From Arthrobacter sp. OY3WO11 (GTDB taxonomy: Bacteria > Actinomycetota > Actinomycetes > Actinomycetales > Micrococcaceae), in NCBI RefSeq assembly GCF_001641125.1, contig NZ_LWLP01000001.1, positions 2,590,079 through 2,654,078 of the forward strand: DNA of 64,000 bases, read 5' to 3'. Position numbers and translations under genes: made by a program. The notes under the pieces were generated by a model. That model saw nothing but the letters and a program-made list of their open reading frames with translations, was not told the origin of the DNA and did not search any database. Position 1 is the stretch's first letter, and the number at the start of each line of letters is the position of its first letter. Below are positions 36,817 to 45,398 of the stretch, in pieces.

Positions 36817-38070
36817 TCAGCTCTCGAGGAGGAGGCGCTGGGCCCGCGGGGCCAGCGTATGTTCCAGGACCAGGGAAGCCGCCCCGATGGCGCCGACGTC
36901 ATCCCCCACCCCGGTGCCCACAACCTCGATGGGATGGATGAGCCGGGTGTCGCTGTGGGCATCCAGCAGCGCCGGGACCTTCTCGAGGTAGCGGTCTGCC
37001 AGGCGGCTCCAGAACGGCCCGCCAAACACCACCCGTTCAACGTCCAGCGTGTTGGTCACCACGGCTACCGCCCGGGCCACGCGCACCGCGGACCGATCGA
37101 TGATGGCAAGGGCCTGTTCGTTGCCCTGGTCCGCGAGGTCGCACAACCGGGAAAAGCTCTGCTGGATTTCCGCTCCGCTGTTGCCTGAACGGGAGCCGTC
37201 CAGGATGCCGGCATCTTCCGCTTCGGCTACCAGCACCTGCGGGATGCAGGTGGATTTCACGCAGCCGCGCAGGCCGCAGTCACAAGGGGCGCCGTCCGGG
37301 TCCACAATGATATGGCCGATCTCGCCGGCATTTCCGGAGGTTCCCCGGATCACCTCATCATTGAGGACAATGCCGCAGCCGATGCCGGTGCCCATGTACA
37401 TAAAGATGAAGCTGCCGGAGCCACTCGGGCCGCCGGCCCAGGTTTCCGCTACGGCCGCGCTGGTGACGTCCTTGTCCACCAGGACCGAATATCCGGTGGC
37501 TTCGGAAAGCGCGCTGCGCAGTTCCACCCTGTCCCAGCCGGGCAGCAGCGGCGGATCCACCACCGTGCCGTTGTCCAGGTCGATGGGCCCCGGCGCGGCG
37601 ACTCCGAGGCCGGCAATCCGCTCCCGGTCCACGCCGGATTCCTCCACCAGCTGGTCGATCTCGTCCGCAATGGTGGTGATGACCGCCGAGGGGTCGTTGC
37701 CCCCGGGGGTTTTGATCCGGGAATGCCGCACCACCGAGCCCACGAGGTCCAGCACCACGAATGTGGTCACCGCGGGATCGAGGTGGACTCCGAGGGCGAA
37801 CACACCGCCGGGGTTTAGCCGGAGGATGGTGCGCGGCTTGCCCGGGCCGCTGCCTTCCTTGCCGGCCTCCACGATCAGGTTCTGGTCCAGGAGGCGCCGT
37901 GAGATGTTGGAGATGGTCTGCGGCGACAGGCCCACAATCTGGGCAAGTTCCACGCGGCTGAGGCCTCCCGAGGACCTGCGGATGGCGTCCAGGATCACCG
38001 TGAGGTTGAAGTCCCCCATTTTGGGCAGGTTGGTTCCGCGCCTCGGTGAGGATTGGCGGATCTCAGTCAC
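36817..38070 (-). CDS. ROK family transcriptional repressor
   Basis: A 417-residue ROK regulator. An N-terminal winged helix (GLSRVELAQIVGLSPQTISNISRRL) precedes a sugar-kinase-like domain. The ROK zinc motif reads CDCGLRGCVKSTC, and TGIGCGIVLNDEVIRGTSGNAGEIGH is the ROK signature. The first ATP-binding position, usually DxGxT, reads ALGVHLDPAVTTF, so it should sense sugar without kinase activity. It lies directly upstream of the ABC importer genes and probably represses them until the sugar is present. Confidence 0.93.
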   Translation of the reverse strand: MTEIRQSSPRRGTNLPKMGDFNLTVILDAIRRSSGGLSRVELAQIVGLSPQTISNISRRLLDQNLIVEAGKEGSGPGKPRTILRLNPGGVFALGVHLDPAVTTFVVLDLVGSVVRHSRIKTPGGNDPSAVITTIADEIDQLVEESGVDRERIAGLGVAAPGPIDLDNGTVVDPPLLPGWDRVELRSALSEATGYSVLVDKDVTSAAVAETWAGGPSGSGSFIFMYMGTGIGCGIVLNDEVIRGTSGNAGEIGHIIVDPDGAPCDCGLRGCVKSTCIPQVLVAEAEDAGILDGSRSGNSGAEIQQSFSRLCDLADQGNEQALAIIDRSAVRVARAVAVVTNTLDVERVVFGGPFWSRLADRYLEKVPALLDAHSDTRLIHPIEVVGTGVGDDVGAIGAASLVLEHTLAPRAQRLLLES

Positions 38071-38230
38071 AGCGTCCCCTAAACGTCTTCGGCCACGTAC
38101 ATATGGTGATGCTTGAATCGTACGTTACGCGTGGTCACAGACCCATAGGACGGCGCGACGGCGCGGCGCGGCCACAGCGCGCTGGCTTGGCAGCGAAGGC
38201 GGGGCTGCCCGGCAGGCTGCAGGCCACGGC

Positions 38231-39436
38231 TCAGGCCCCTGCTGCGCCCGTGCCGCGGCGGGTGCTCAAGGTCACCGTGAACTTGGGGTTCCGGCCCTTC
38301 ACCACGGTTGCCCCGACGTGCCGCTCAAGGGCCGGCAGGTAGGGCAGGTGGCGATTGAAGACCGTCCACAGTTCTCCGTTCGGGGCGAGGACCCTGCCTG
38401 CGGCTTCAATCATTTTCAGGCCTGCTCCGGCATGGACGCCCGCACCAACGTGGAACGGCGGGTTGAGCAGGACCAGGTCCACGCTGCCGTCCGCCATGGT
38501 GCTCAGGGCGTCGTCCTGCAGGACCGTGATGCGCTCCGCCAGGCCGTTGGCCTCCGCCGTGGCCTGCGCGGAGGCCACGGCGGCGGCGGACTGGTCCGTG
38601 GCGGTAACCTGCGAACCGGGGTGCTGCCGGGCGTACATGGCGGCAAGGATCCCGGTGCCGCAGCCGAGGTCGACGGCGTGCCGGGCCGCCGTCATGGAGG
38701 GAAGGAACGTCAGCAGGAACCGGGTGCCAATGTCCAGTTTGGTGCCTGCGAACACGGCACCATGGGCGGCGACCTTGAGGTCCAGTTCAGCGAGGTGTTC
38801 GACAACGGGATAGCGTTCCTGCTCCCCGCTCCCCTGCGGCCCATCCGCCAGGATCACGCGGGACTTCTGCCGGGCAAGCTGGGGCCGGACCGTGCGGAAG
38901 TGCCGTTCCAGCACGGCGTTCATGCCGAGCGACATGTGCTTGACCCGCCCGCCCGCGAGCAGCGTGACGTCCGGTGCGGCATAGTGGGCCACGGCGGCAG
39001 CAACTTCATCCAGTTCCGCCAGGGTCTTGGGCAGCTGCAAAAGCACCGCTTGGGCGCCTGCGAGAAGCTCCGGCCCGAGCGGCACCTGCGTGAAGCCAGG
39101 CTGGTTCCCGGCGCCGCCGTCGGGCATTCCTGCTGTGGTGTCCGGCACCGGGGCGGCCTGGCGAAGTGCGGCCGCGTTGAGCTGCAGGGCGCGTTCTCCG
39201 GTGATCAGGTCCTGGTGCACGCGCACCGAAGCCGGGCTGAGTGTGGCCAGGGCGCCGAGGGTCAGGGCCCCGTACCGGTCCCCGATGACGGCAACCGCGC
39301 TTCCGCCAGGCACGAGTTCCGCAGCTGTCTCCAGCAGGAGCCGGTCCGTGGCGTCCCACGCCTGCAGGTTGGGCGCTTCCACATCCGGCCTCCGCCGAAG
39401 TGCGCTGAAGACGTCCTCAAGTGTGTCTGATGCCAA
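38231..39436 (-). CDS. class I SAM methyltransferase, RlmG/RsmC-like
   Basis: A 401-residue protein of two tandem Rossmann-like domains. The degenerate first has AVAVIGDRYGALTLG. The second is catalytic, with SAM loop AVDLGCGTGILAAMYA and the VLLNPPFH (NPPF) motif of N2-guanine and small-subunit methyltransferases. This resembles RlmG/RsmC, which methylate guanine N2 in rRNA. The exact rRNA position is not assignable. It is a lone gene between the ROK regulator and the flavin monooxygenase. Confidence 0.85.
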   Translation of the reverse strand: MASDTLEDVFSALRRRPDVEAPNLQAWDATDRLLLETAAELVPGGSAVAVIGDRYGALTLGALATLSPASVRVHQDLITGERALQLNAAALRQAAPVPDTTAGMPDGGAGNQPGFTQVPLGPELLAGAQAVLLQLPKTLAELDEVAAAVAHYAAPDVTLLAGGRVKHMSLGMNAVLERHFRTVRPQLARQKSRVILADGPQGSGEQERYPVVEHLAELDLKVAAHGAVFAGTKLDIGTRFLLTFLPSMTAARHAVDLGCGTGILAAMYARQHPGSQVTATDQSAAAVASAQATAEANGLAERITVLQDDALSTMADGSVDLVLLNPPFHVGAGVHAGAGLKMIEAAGRVLAPNGELWTVFNRHLPYLPALERHVGATVVKGRNPKFTVTLSTRRGTGAAGA

Positions 39437-39517
39437 GTGTTCCTGCCGCTTCCGTTGTGCGTTTGATGTGTGCGTTTGCTTCAGTGCCTGGACCGGGCAC
39501 GGACCATGCCCCGGCCG

Positions 39518-40600
39518 TCAGCCCCAACTTGCTGGTGTTGCCGCCGGACTGATCCCGGGGAGTTTCAGGATGGCCGCCACGGCGGCGCGGCCCGCCCGGT
39601 TGGCCCCGATAGTGGACGACGACGGCCCGTAACCTACCAGGTGTACGCGGGGTTCCGCGGCTACCTGGGTTCCGTCCATCGCTATTCCGCCGCCGGGTCC
39701 CCTCAGGTGCAGCGGCGCGAGATGCTCCAGCTCCGCACGGAAACCGGTGGCCCAGAGGATCGCGCCTGCCGGCTGGAAACCTCCGTCAGCGAGCCTGACG
39801 CCGCCGGGCTCGATGGAGGTGAACATCGGCTGCCGGTCCAGGGCGCCTCTGGCCGCCGCCGCTTTGAGTGCAGGCGTCCGGATCAGGCCGGTCACCGACA
39901 CCACGCTCTGCGGCGGCAGGCCCCTGCGGACCCGTTCCTCCACCAGGGCCACCGCGTCGTGTCCCGCCTTGGCGTCGAACTCCTCATCCCGCCACACCGG
40001 TTCCCTGCGGGTGAACCAGCTGGTGCTGGTGACGCGCGAAATCTCGTCAAGGAGGCCCACGGCCGAGATGCCGCCGCCCACCACGATCACATGCTGTCCG
40101 ACGAAAGCCTCCGCAGAAACGTAGTCCGCCACGAGGAGCTGGCGTCCGCGGAAGGTGGACTGCCCGGGGTAGATGGGCCAGAACGGGCGGGTCCAGGTGC
40201 CGGTGGCGTTGATGACGGCCCTGGCTGTCCAGTCGCCGTCCGACGTGGCGATCCCCAGCCGGCCGGCGGGGTCCGCGTCCTCCCGGCTGACCGAGTGGAC
40301 CTTCACGGGCCGGCGAACGGACAGCCCCAGTTCCTTTTCGTAGTCGCGGAAGTAGCGCGCCAGGAATTCCGAGCTGGGTTCCCGCGGATCCACGGCAGGC
40401 TTGGCTATGCCGGGCAGATCACTGATGCCGTTGACCGTTTCCATCCGCAGGCTCTTCCACCGGTGCCGCCAGGCACCTCCGGGACCGTCCTCGGCGTCGA
40501 GGATTACGTGGTCCACGCCGCGGCGTTGAAGGTGGTACGCGGCCGAGAGCCCCGCCTGGCCTGCGCCAATGACCACGACGTCGGCTCGGGCGGAATTCAC
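39518..40600 (-). CDS. flavin-containing monooxygenase-like FAD/NAD(P) oxidoreductase
   Basis: A 360-residue two-dinucleotide-fold enzyme. The FAD motif is VVVIGAGQAGLSAAYHL, then GPGGAWRHRWKSLRMET (FMO-like) and the NADPH fold VIVVGGGISAVGLLDEI, ending ILWATGFRAELEHLAPL. It would use NADPH and oxygen; the substrate is unknown. It is divergent from a CfaS-like methyltransferase (66 bp between starts), repeating the flavoprotein/CfaS pairing seen at 18.9-22.5 kb but with a different flavoprotein family. Confidence 0.85.
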   Translation of the reverse strand: MNSARADVVVIGAGQAGLSAAYHLQRRGVDHVILDAEDGPGGAWRHRWKSLRMETVNGISDLPGIAKPAVDPREPSSEFLARYFRDYEKELGLSVRRPVKVHSVSREDADPAGRLGIATSDGDWTARAVINATGTWTRPFWPIYPGQSTFRGRQLLVADYVSAEAFVGQHVIVVGGGISAVGLLDEISRVTSTSWFTRREPVWRDEEFDAKAGHDAVALVEERVRRGLPPQSVVSVTGLIRTPALKAAAARGALDRQPMFTSIEPGGVRLADGGFQPAGAILWATGFRAELEHLAPLHLRGPGGGIAMDGTQVAAEPRVHLVGYGPSSSTIGANRAGRAAVAAILKLPGISPAATPASWG

Positions 40601-40666
40601 TCCCCCATGATAGTCGCGGGGCGCGTCCCGGCCTTAGTCTTGGCCCATGGAGACGGGAGGACCACC

Positions 40667-41986
40667 ATGACCACAAGCAAAGGACATGCAGCGCGCCTGG
40701 CCCAGGCCCTGTCAGTTGTGCTGGGTACCGAAGAGATACCGTTGCGTCTGCGGGCCTGGGACGGATCAGAGGCAGGGCCGGAGGGTGCACCTGTGCTGGA
40801 GTTCCATTCCCGCCGCGCCCTCCGCCGGATCCTGTGGTCCCCGGGCCAGCTTGGCTTGAGCCGGGCCTACGTGGCGGGAGATATCGACTCCCCCGGGAAC
40901 ATCTTCGCTGCCTTCACTGCCTTGAGTTCAGCGGGGAAGTTCGCGGAGCCCGGTCCGTTCCGGCGGCCCACGGCCGGGGGAATGTGGACACTGCTGCGCA
41001 CGGCCGTCCGGCTGGGCGCGGTTGGCCCCCAGCCGGCGCCCCCGCCCGAGGAGGCAAAGGTGGGGAAAGGCAGGCTCCATTCGCGCCGGCGCGACTCGGC
41101 AGCCATCTCCCACCACTACGATGTGGGCAACGATTTCTACGCCCTGGTGCTGGGGCAGTCCATGGTCTACTCATGCGCGGTCTGGCCGGAGGGCAGCAGC
41201 GGCACGGAATCCGCGGAAACCGGGAACCGGCTCGCCGCCGGCCTCGACGAAGCCCAGGAGGAGAAACTCGACCTGGTGTGCCGGAAGCTGGGCCTGCGGC
41301 CGGGAATGCGGGTGCTGGACGTTGGCTGCGGCTGGGGAAGTTTCGCGCTCCATGCGGCCGGAAAGTACGGCGCAACAGTTGTGGGCATCACCCTGTCCAC
41401 CGAGCAGGCGAACCTTGCACGCAAGCGGGCCGCCGAGGCCGGCCTGACCGAGCGGGTGGACATCCGGGTCCAGGACTACCGGGATGTCGGGGACGGACCG
41501 TTCGATGCCATCAGCTCCATCGGGATGTCCGAACATGTGGGCAGGGAGCAGATGCCGGCCTATGCGGCCGCTTTGTTCAGCCTGCTCAGGCCTGGCGGGC
41601 GGCTGCTGAACCACGCGATTTCCTGGAACGCCGGGCGCACCAAGCCGGATCCTGATTCGTTTATTCCGCGCTACGTGTTTCCGGACGGGGAGATGATCAG
41701 CCTTGGCGAGATGGTGACCGCCCTGGAGGCCACCGGATTCGAGGTCCTGGATGTGCAGGCGCTGCGGCGGCACTATGCGTTGACCCTGCGTGCCTGGGTC
41801 AGCCGGCTGGAGGCTAACTGGGACCACGCCGCGAAGCTGACCAGCCTGGGCAGGGCGCGGGTCTGGCGGTTGTATATGGCTTCCAGCGCGCTTGGCTTTG
41901 AGGGCGGCCTGACGGGTGTCAACCAGGTCCTGGTTCAGCGGCCGGGTGGTGAACAGCCCCCGCTGCGGCGGACAGCCTGGCTCTGA
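40667..41986 (+). CDS. cyclopropane-fatty-acyl-phospholipid synthase family methyltransferase (second copy)
   Basis: A 439-residue CfaS-type enzyme: an N-terminal lipid-binding domain (LSRAYVAGDIDSPGNIFAAF), ISHHYDVGNDFYALVLG (148-164) and the SAM loop VLDVGCGWGSFALHAAG (216-232), with GITLSTEQANLARKRA. MSEHVGREQ holds the conserved acidic helix. GGGAGG precedes the ATG at 40667; the frame is open to 39470 but there it overlaps the divergent monooxygenase gene. It shares family with, but is clearly diverged from, the enzyme at 18949-20334. Confidence 0.9.
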   Translation: MTTSKGHAARLAQALSVVLGTEEIPLRLRAWDGSEAGPEGAPVLEFHSRRALRRILWSPGQLGLSRAYVAGDIDSPGNIFAAFTALSSAGKFAEPGPFRRPTAGGMWTLLRTAVRLGAVGPQPAPPPEEAKVGKGRLHSRRRDSAAISHHYDVGNDFYALVLGQSMVYSCAVWPEGSSGTESAETGNRLAAGLDEAQEEKLDLVCRKLGLRPGMRVLDVGCGWGSFALHAAGKYGATVVGITLSTEQANLARKRAAEAGLTERVDIRVQDYRDVGDGPFDAISSIGMSEHVGREQMPAYAAALFSLLRPGGRLLNHAISWNAGRTKPDPDSFIPRYVFPDGEMISLGEMVTALEATGFEVLDVQALRRHYALTLRAWVSRLEANWDHAAKLTSLGRARVWRLYMASSALGFEGGLTGVNQVLVQRPGGEQPPLRRTAWL

Positions 41987-42005
41987 AAGGAAACCGCTTA
42001 ACGCC

Positions 42006-42037
42006 GAAGGGACGGTCCCGATGGGGACCGTCCCTTC
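42006..42037. terminator. intrinsic terminator
   Basis: 14-bp arms (GAAGGGACGGTCCC and complement) around a 4-base loop, between the CfaS-like gene and the convergent tRNA-Ala genes. It could act for either strand. Confidence 0.7.
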
Positions 42038-42080
42038 CGATGTTCCTGTGCCTTCCGGCTTGTTGCAGGATGCTTACCGG

Positions 42081-42153
42081 TGGAGCTGAGGGGACTCGAA
42101 CCCCTGACCCCCTGCATGCCATGCAGGTGCGCTACCAGCTGCGCCACAGCCCC
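42081..42153 (-). tRNA. tRNA-Ala (GGC)
   Basis: 73 bases on the minus strand. Acceptor GGGGCTG pairs with CAGCTCC, discriminator A, D stem GCGC/GCGC, anticodon stem CCTGC/GCAGG, loop ATGGCAT (anticodon GGC), T-loop TTCGAGT. The CCA tail is not encoded. It is identical to the copy at 42336. Confidence 0.96.
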
Positions 42154-42291
42154 GGACGTGCCGCTTTAGGAGTAACTCCCGAAGCAACCCGTTCAGCTTA
42201 ATGCACTTTCGCCCCGCACGCCAATCGTGGTGGCGCGTCCCGGGCTGCGCTCCGTGTGGGTCTGCCGGCTGGGTCCGCGGGCACAACGAAC

Positions 42292-42328
42292 AAAAAAATC
42301 CGCCGGAATCACAGTGATTCCGGCGGAT
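42292..42328 (-). terminator. rho-independent terminator after the upstream tRNA-Ala copy
   Basis: 14-bp perfect arms (ATCCGCCGGAATCA and complement) with a three-base CAG loop at 42298-42328. On the minus strand the stem is followed by seven consecutive T residues (42298-42292). It would end the transcript of the tRNA at 42336 before the second copy, so each tRNA probably has its own promoter. Confidence 0.85.
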
Positions 42329-42335
42329 CATTCGG

Positions 42336-42408
42336 TGGAGCTGAGGGGACTCGAACCCCTGACCCCCTGCATGCCATGCAGGTGCGCTACCAGCTGCGCC
42401 ACAGCCCC
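42336..42408 (-). tRNA. tRNA-Ala (GGC), second identical copy
   Basis: 73 bases on the minus strand, identical to the copy at 42081-42153 including the flanking CGG/CCCG bases. Same stems, loop ATGGCAT and anticodon GGC. No encoded CCA. Confidence 0.96.
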
Positions 42409-42521
42409 GAACTATTGCTGCCCTTTCGAGCTTTTTCGGCTTTCCCCGAAGCAACTCAAATATCTTAGAACAGCAATTCCGAAAATTCCAAATCGGGCAT
42501 ATTCCGCGCGATTCCGCGGAT

Positions 42522-42923
42522 TTATTCGGTCTCGGACCCGGCGGTGGCTTTGGCCGACGCGTCGTCCCCGAGCTGCAGGTCCACCACGGGGCAGTCCTTC
42601 CAGAGGCGTTCCAGGGCATAGAACACCCGGTCCTCCTCATGCTGGACGTGGATGACAATGTCCGAGTAGTCGAGGAGCACCCAGCGGCCACCGGAGCGGC
42701 CTTCACGCCGGACGGGCCGCAGGTCCTGCTTGGCGAGTTCTTCCTCAATACCGTCAACAATGGCGTTGACCTGGCGTTCGCTGGGTGCCGAGGCGATGAG
42801 GAAAACGTCGGCCAGGGCCAGCCGCTCGCTGACGTCCAGGGCAACAATATCCTGGGCAATCTTGTCCGCGGCTGCCCGAGCGGCGGCGCGGGCTATGGTG
42901 ATGGACGATTCTGATGCAGTCAC
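42522..42923 (-). CDS. rsfS: ribosome silencing factor RsfS
   Basis: A 133-residue RsfS that binds ribosomal protein L14 and blocks subunit joining when nutrients are short. The core is DIVALDVSERLALADVFLIASAPSERQVNAIVDGIEEEL, then RWVLLDYSDIVIHVQHEEDRVFYALERLW. The acidic C-terminal tail is typical. It is downstream of nadD and the disordered membrane protein, a gene order common in actinobacteria. Confidence 0.96.
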   Translation of the reverse strand: MTASESSITIARAAARAAADKIAQDIVALDVSERLALADVFLIASAPSERQVNAIVDGIEEELAKQDLRPVRREGRSGGRWVLLDYSDIVIHVQHEEDRVFYALERLWKDCPVVDLQLGDDASAKATAGSETE

Positions 42924-42982
42924 GTGACTCCTTGTTAGTTAAATATGCGGGGGGCCGTCCGTTGCCGGCCGGCTGTTGGTGA

Positions 42983-44416
42983 TCAGCGGGACATGCCGTT
43001 GATCATCAGGATGGTGCCCGAGACCAGGGCCACGATGCCGAATGCCAGGACCAGGAACTGCAGGACCCTGGTCCTGTTCGCCCGGGCAAGTCCCGCCGTG
43101 GCTGCGTCCAAGGGATCCAGGCCGTGGGCGGACGAGGCGGGGATGCGCGGCAGGTCCTCGAAGAGGTCGTCTCCCTGGCGATCTTCAGTCACTGCCACCT
43201 GCGGGAGCTCCGCGGCCCGGGCAGCAGCTTCAGCCCTCGCGATCACCTGCGAGCGGCCGGGTCCGGCATCAGCAGGGGCAGTGCGCTGGGGGCCTGGCGA
43301 TCGCCGCTTCTTGGTACCGGAAGGCGTGACCTTGGTTCCCGGGCGTGTGGTGACCGGTACATGCGAGGTTGCGGGCGGCTTCATGACGGGCCGGTCGATG
43401 CCGGGGACCTGCACGAACTCCAGCGGCGTGACCATTGCCAGGTTGTTGGCAGTGGAGGGCGCAGGCCGCTGTCCGGCCGCCGGCTTTCCGGCCTGGTCCT
43501 TCTTGCCGGCGTCCCCGGGACGTTTTCCGGCATCCCGCGGAAGTCCCTGGGCGGGATTTGTTGGAGGGGCCGCCGGAACCGCGGGGGCCCCGGCCTGCTC
43601 GGCCAGCTTCTGCTTGGCCATGGCCCGGCGGTTCATGACCGCCGCACGCTCCGCCAGGGCAATTTGCTCAGCCAGGATTTCCGGATCAACCGCTTCGGGA
43701 TCCAGGGAAGCGATGTGCTCCATTTTGGCGATCTGGTTTTTGGCCTGCTCCGCGAGCAGGGATCGGGCTGCCAGCGCCTGTTCTACGGTCATGCCCTCGG
43801 CGGCCGGGGGGCCGGGCTTTACGCCGGGGGTGGCTGTCGCGCCCTGACGGGCCTGCTCCCCCGCGCCAGTGTTCTTCGCGCCGGCAGACGGGCCGCTGCC
43901 CTGGCTGCTGCCGCTGTGACTGTCTTTGTGGCCGCTGTCCTTTTGGCTGCCACCGTTCCGGGGCCCCTCCGCTGGACCCTGAGGAGTGGAAGCCTGCGAA
44001 GTGGAAGCCAGCGGAACGGAAACCGGCGGGACGGAAGACGGGGGCACAATAGGGTTGGCCGCAGTCAGCGCCTGTTCCTTGAGCTGCTGGAGGCGGAGCT
44101 GCCGCCGGGTGGGAGGACCACCCGCGGAGAGCTGGCCTTCTTTTTCCTCCAGTTCCTTGATGGCGCGAAGGGCTGCGCGGTCCCGCGCCCGGATCTGGGA
44201 TGACCGCTGGCTGTTGACCTGCCCTGCGGCCGTTCCGGCGGCACCAGATCCCGAGGGGGCACCAGGTCCCGAGGGGGCAGCAGCAACCGGCGCAGCACCA
44301 TCCGTCTTTAGGGCAGGCTGGAGCTGCTCCGTGCCCTTGGAAGCAGACTCCTGCTGGGCGTCCCTGGCCTTCCGGAGTTCCCGGCGGCTGCGGATGGGGG
44401 GCTGTTCCTGACTCAT
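42983..44416 (-). CDS. disordered protein with C-terminal membrane anchor
   Basis: A 477-residue protein that is mostly low complexity, rich in Ala, Pro, Gln, Gly and Ser, with charged helical stretches (RRELRKARDAQQ, RAALRAIKELEEKEG, LLAEQAKNQIAKMEHIASLDPEAVDPEILAEQIALAERAAVM in two pieces). It ends in one membrane segment (VLQFLVLAFGIVALVSGTILM). I chose the ATG at 44416, which begins eight bases after nadD ends. Proteins like this recur between nadD and rsfS in Micrococcaceae. No enzymatic motif is visible. Confidence 0.75.
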   Translation of the reverse strand: MSQEQPPIRSRRELRKARDAQQESASKGTEQLQPALKTDGAAPVAAAPSGPGAPSGSGAAGTAAGQVNSQRSSQIRARDRAALRAIKELEEKEGQLSAGGPPTRRQLRLQQLKEQALTAANPIVPPSSVPPVSVPLASTSQASTPQGPAEGPRNGGSQKDSGHKDSHSGSSQGSGPSAGAKNTGAGEQARQGATATPGVKPGPPAAEGMTVEQALAARSLLAEQAKNQIAKMEHIASLDPEAVDPEILAEQIALAERAAVMNRRAMAKQKLAEQAGAPAVPAAPPTNPAQGLPRDAGKRPGDAGKKDQAGKPAAGQRPAPSTANNLAMVTPLEFVQVPGIDRPVMKPPATSHVPVTTRPGTKVTPSGTKKRRSPGPQRTAPADAGPGRSQVIARAEAAARAAELPQVAVTEDRQGDDLFEDLPRIPASSAHGLDPLDAATAGLARANRTRVLQFLVLAFGIVALVSGTILMINGMSR

Positions 44417-44423
44417 TGAGAAC

Positions 44424-45077
44424 TCATTCAGTACTGGCTGGTTCACGTGCTAGGGACGGTGGGGCATCGGCTTCCGCGGCCTCTTCGTACAGGCCATACT
44501 TGGCGATGTACTGGACAACGCCGTCCGGTACCAGGTACCAGACCGGATGGTTCGCGGCCACGCGCGCACGGCAGTCCGTCGAGGAGATGGCCATTGCCGG
44601 CACCTCCAGGAGGCTGACGTCATCGCGTCCCATGCCGTCCAGGACATGCCCGGGCCGGGTGACCCCGACGAAATGGGCCAGGGACCACAGCTCGTCGATG
44701 TCCTTCCAGGAGAGGATCTGCGCCAGGGCGTCCGCCCCGGTGATGAAGAAGAGGTCGGCGTCAGGGCGCTGGGCCCGGAGGTCGCGGAGGGTATCGATGG
44801 TGTACGTGGGACCTGGCCGGTCGACGTCAACCCTGCTGACCGTAAAGCGCGGGTTGGACGCCGTGGCGATGACGGTCATCAGGTAGCGGTGCTCGGGCTC
44901 GCTGACGTGCTTGTGCGACTTCTGCCATGGCTGGCCGGTGGGGACGAAAACCACCTCGTCCAGATCAAACTCCGCCGCCACCTCGCTGGCAGCCACCAGG
45001 TGGCCGTGGTGGATGGGATCGAAGGTCCCGCCCATCACGCCCAGCCGCAGCCTGCCGCTGGCACCCGAGCGGTGCAA
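44424..45077 (-). CDS. nadD: nicotinate-nucleotide adenylyltransferase
   Basis: NadD adenylates nicotinate mononucleotide in NAD synthesis. The N-terminal nucleotidyltransferase loop [19 protein letters not shown] contains the HxGH site; [13 protein letters not shown] and the C-terminal [10 protein letters not shown] (ISST/R motif) complete it. The true start is unclear. I used a TTG at 45077, giving 217 residues; the frame continues to an ATG at 45146 inside the preceding small gene, and GTG/ATG codons at 45038/45035 would be the shortest forms. Confidence 0.93.
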   Translation of the reverse strand: MHRSGASGRLRLGVMGGTFDPIHHGHLVAASEVAAEFDLDEVVFVPTGQPWQKSHKHVSEPEHRYLMTVIATASNPRFTVSRVDVDRPGPTYTIDTLRDLRAQRPDADLFFITGADALAQILSWKDIDELWSLAHFVGVTRPGHVLDGMGRDDVSLLEVPAMAISSTDCRARVAANHPVWYLVPDGVVQYIAKYGLYEEAAEADAPPSLAREPASTE

Positions 45078-45090
45078 AACGCGGGAAATG

Positions 45091-45321
45091 TTAGTGGCCC
45101 TGCCCGTGATCGTGCTTGTTCGGGTGCTGGCGGTGCGGATCCGCATGCTCCTCGGTGACCGTGTGGCGGTTGCCCAGGTTGGAGTAGGACAGCGTGATGA
45201 ACATCATGACCAGCAGGATGGCGAAGATGACCACACCGAAGACCCACGGCTCGGCCCACAGCGGCGCGAGTTCGTGTTCTTCGCCTTCGGCGATGGACGT
45301 TGCAATCTGCTGGAACAGCAT
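45091..45321 (-). CDS. small membrane protein (76 aa)
   Basis: A 76-residue single-pass protein: [20 protein letters not shown], then a membrane segment ([19 protein letters not shown]) and a His-rich tail ([20 protein letters not shown]), which could bind metal. It sits between proA and nadD. I do not recognise a named family, though position and reading frame support it. Confidence 0.72.
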   Translation of the reverse strand: MLFQQIATSIAEGEEHELAPLWAEPWVFGVVIFAILLVMMFITLSYSNLGNRHTVTEEHADPHRQHPNKHDHGQGH

Positions 45322-45398
45322 GTTCTCCCCTTGGGCTCAAACGATTGTGGCAGCGGAAAGCTCCGCCGTTTTTGGCTTCTGGTCTATGTTACCGTGCG

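Noticed and set aside
39470-40666. Long N-terminal extension of the second CfaS-like protein
   Set aside because: This part overlaps the divergent monooxygenase gene in an antiparallel frame and has no lipid-synthase features; the ATG at 40667 has a good ribosome site.
42074-42859. Minus-strand frame that reads through rsfS and both tRNA genes
   Set aside because: It overlaps rsfS in another phase and translates tRNA sequence, so it cannot be a real protein.
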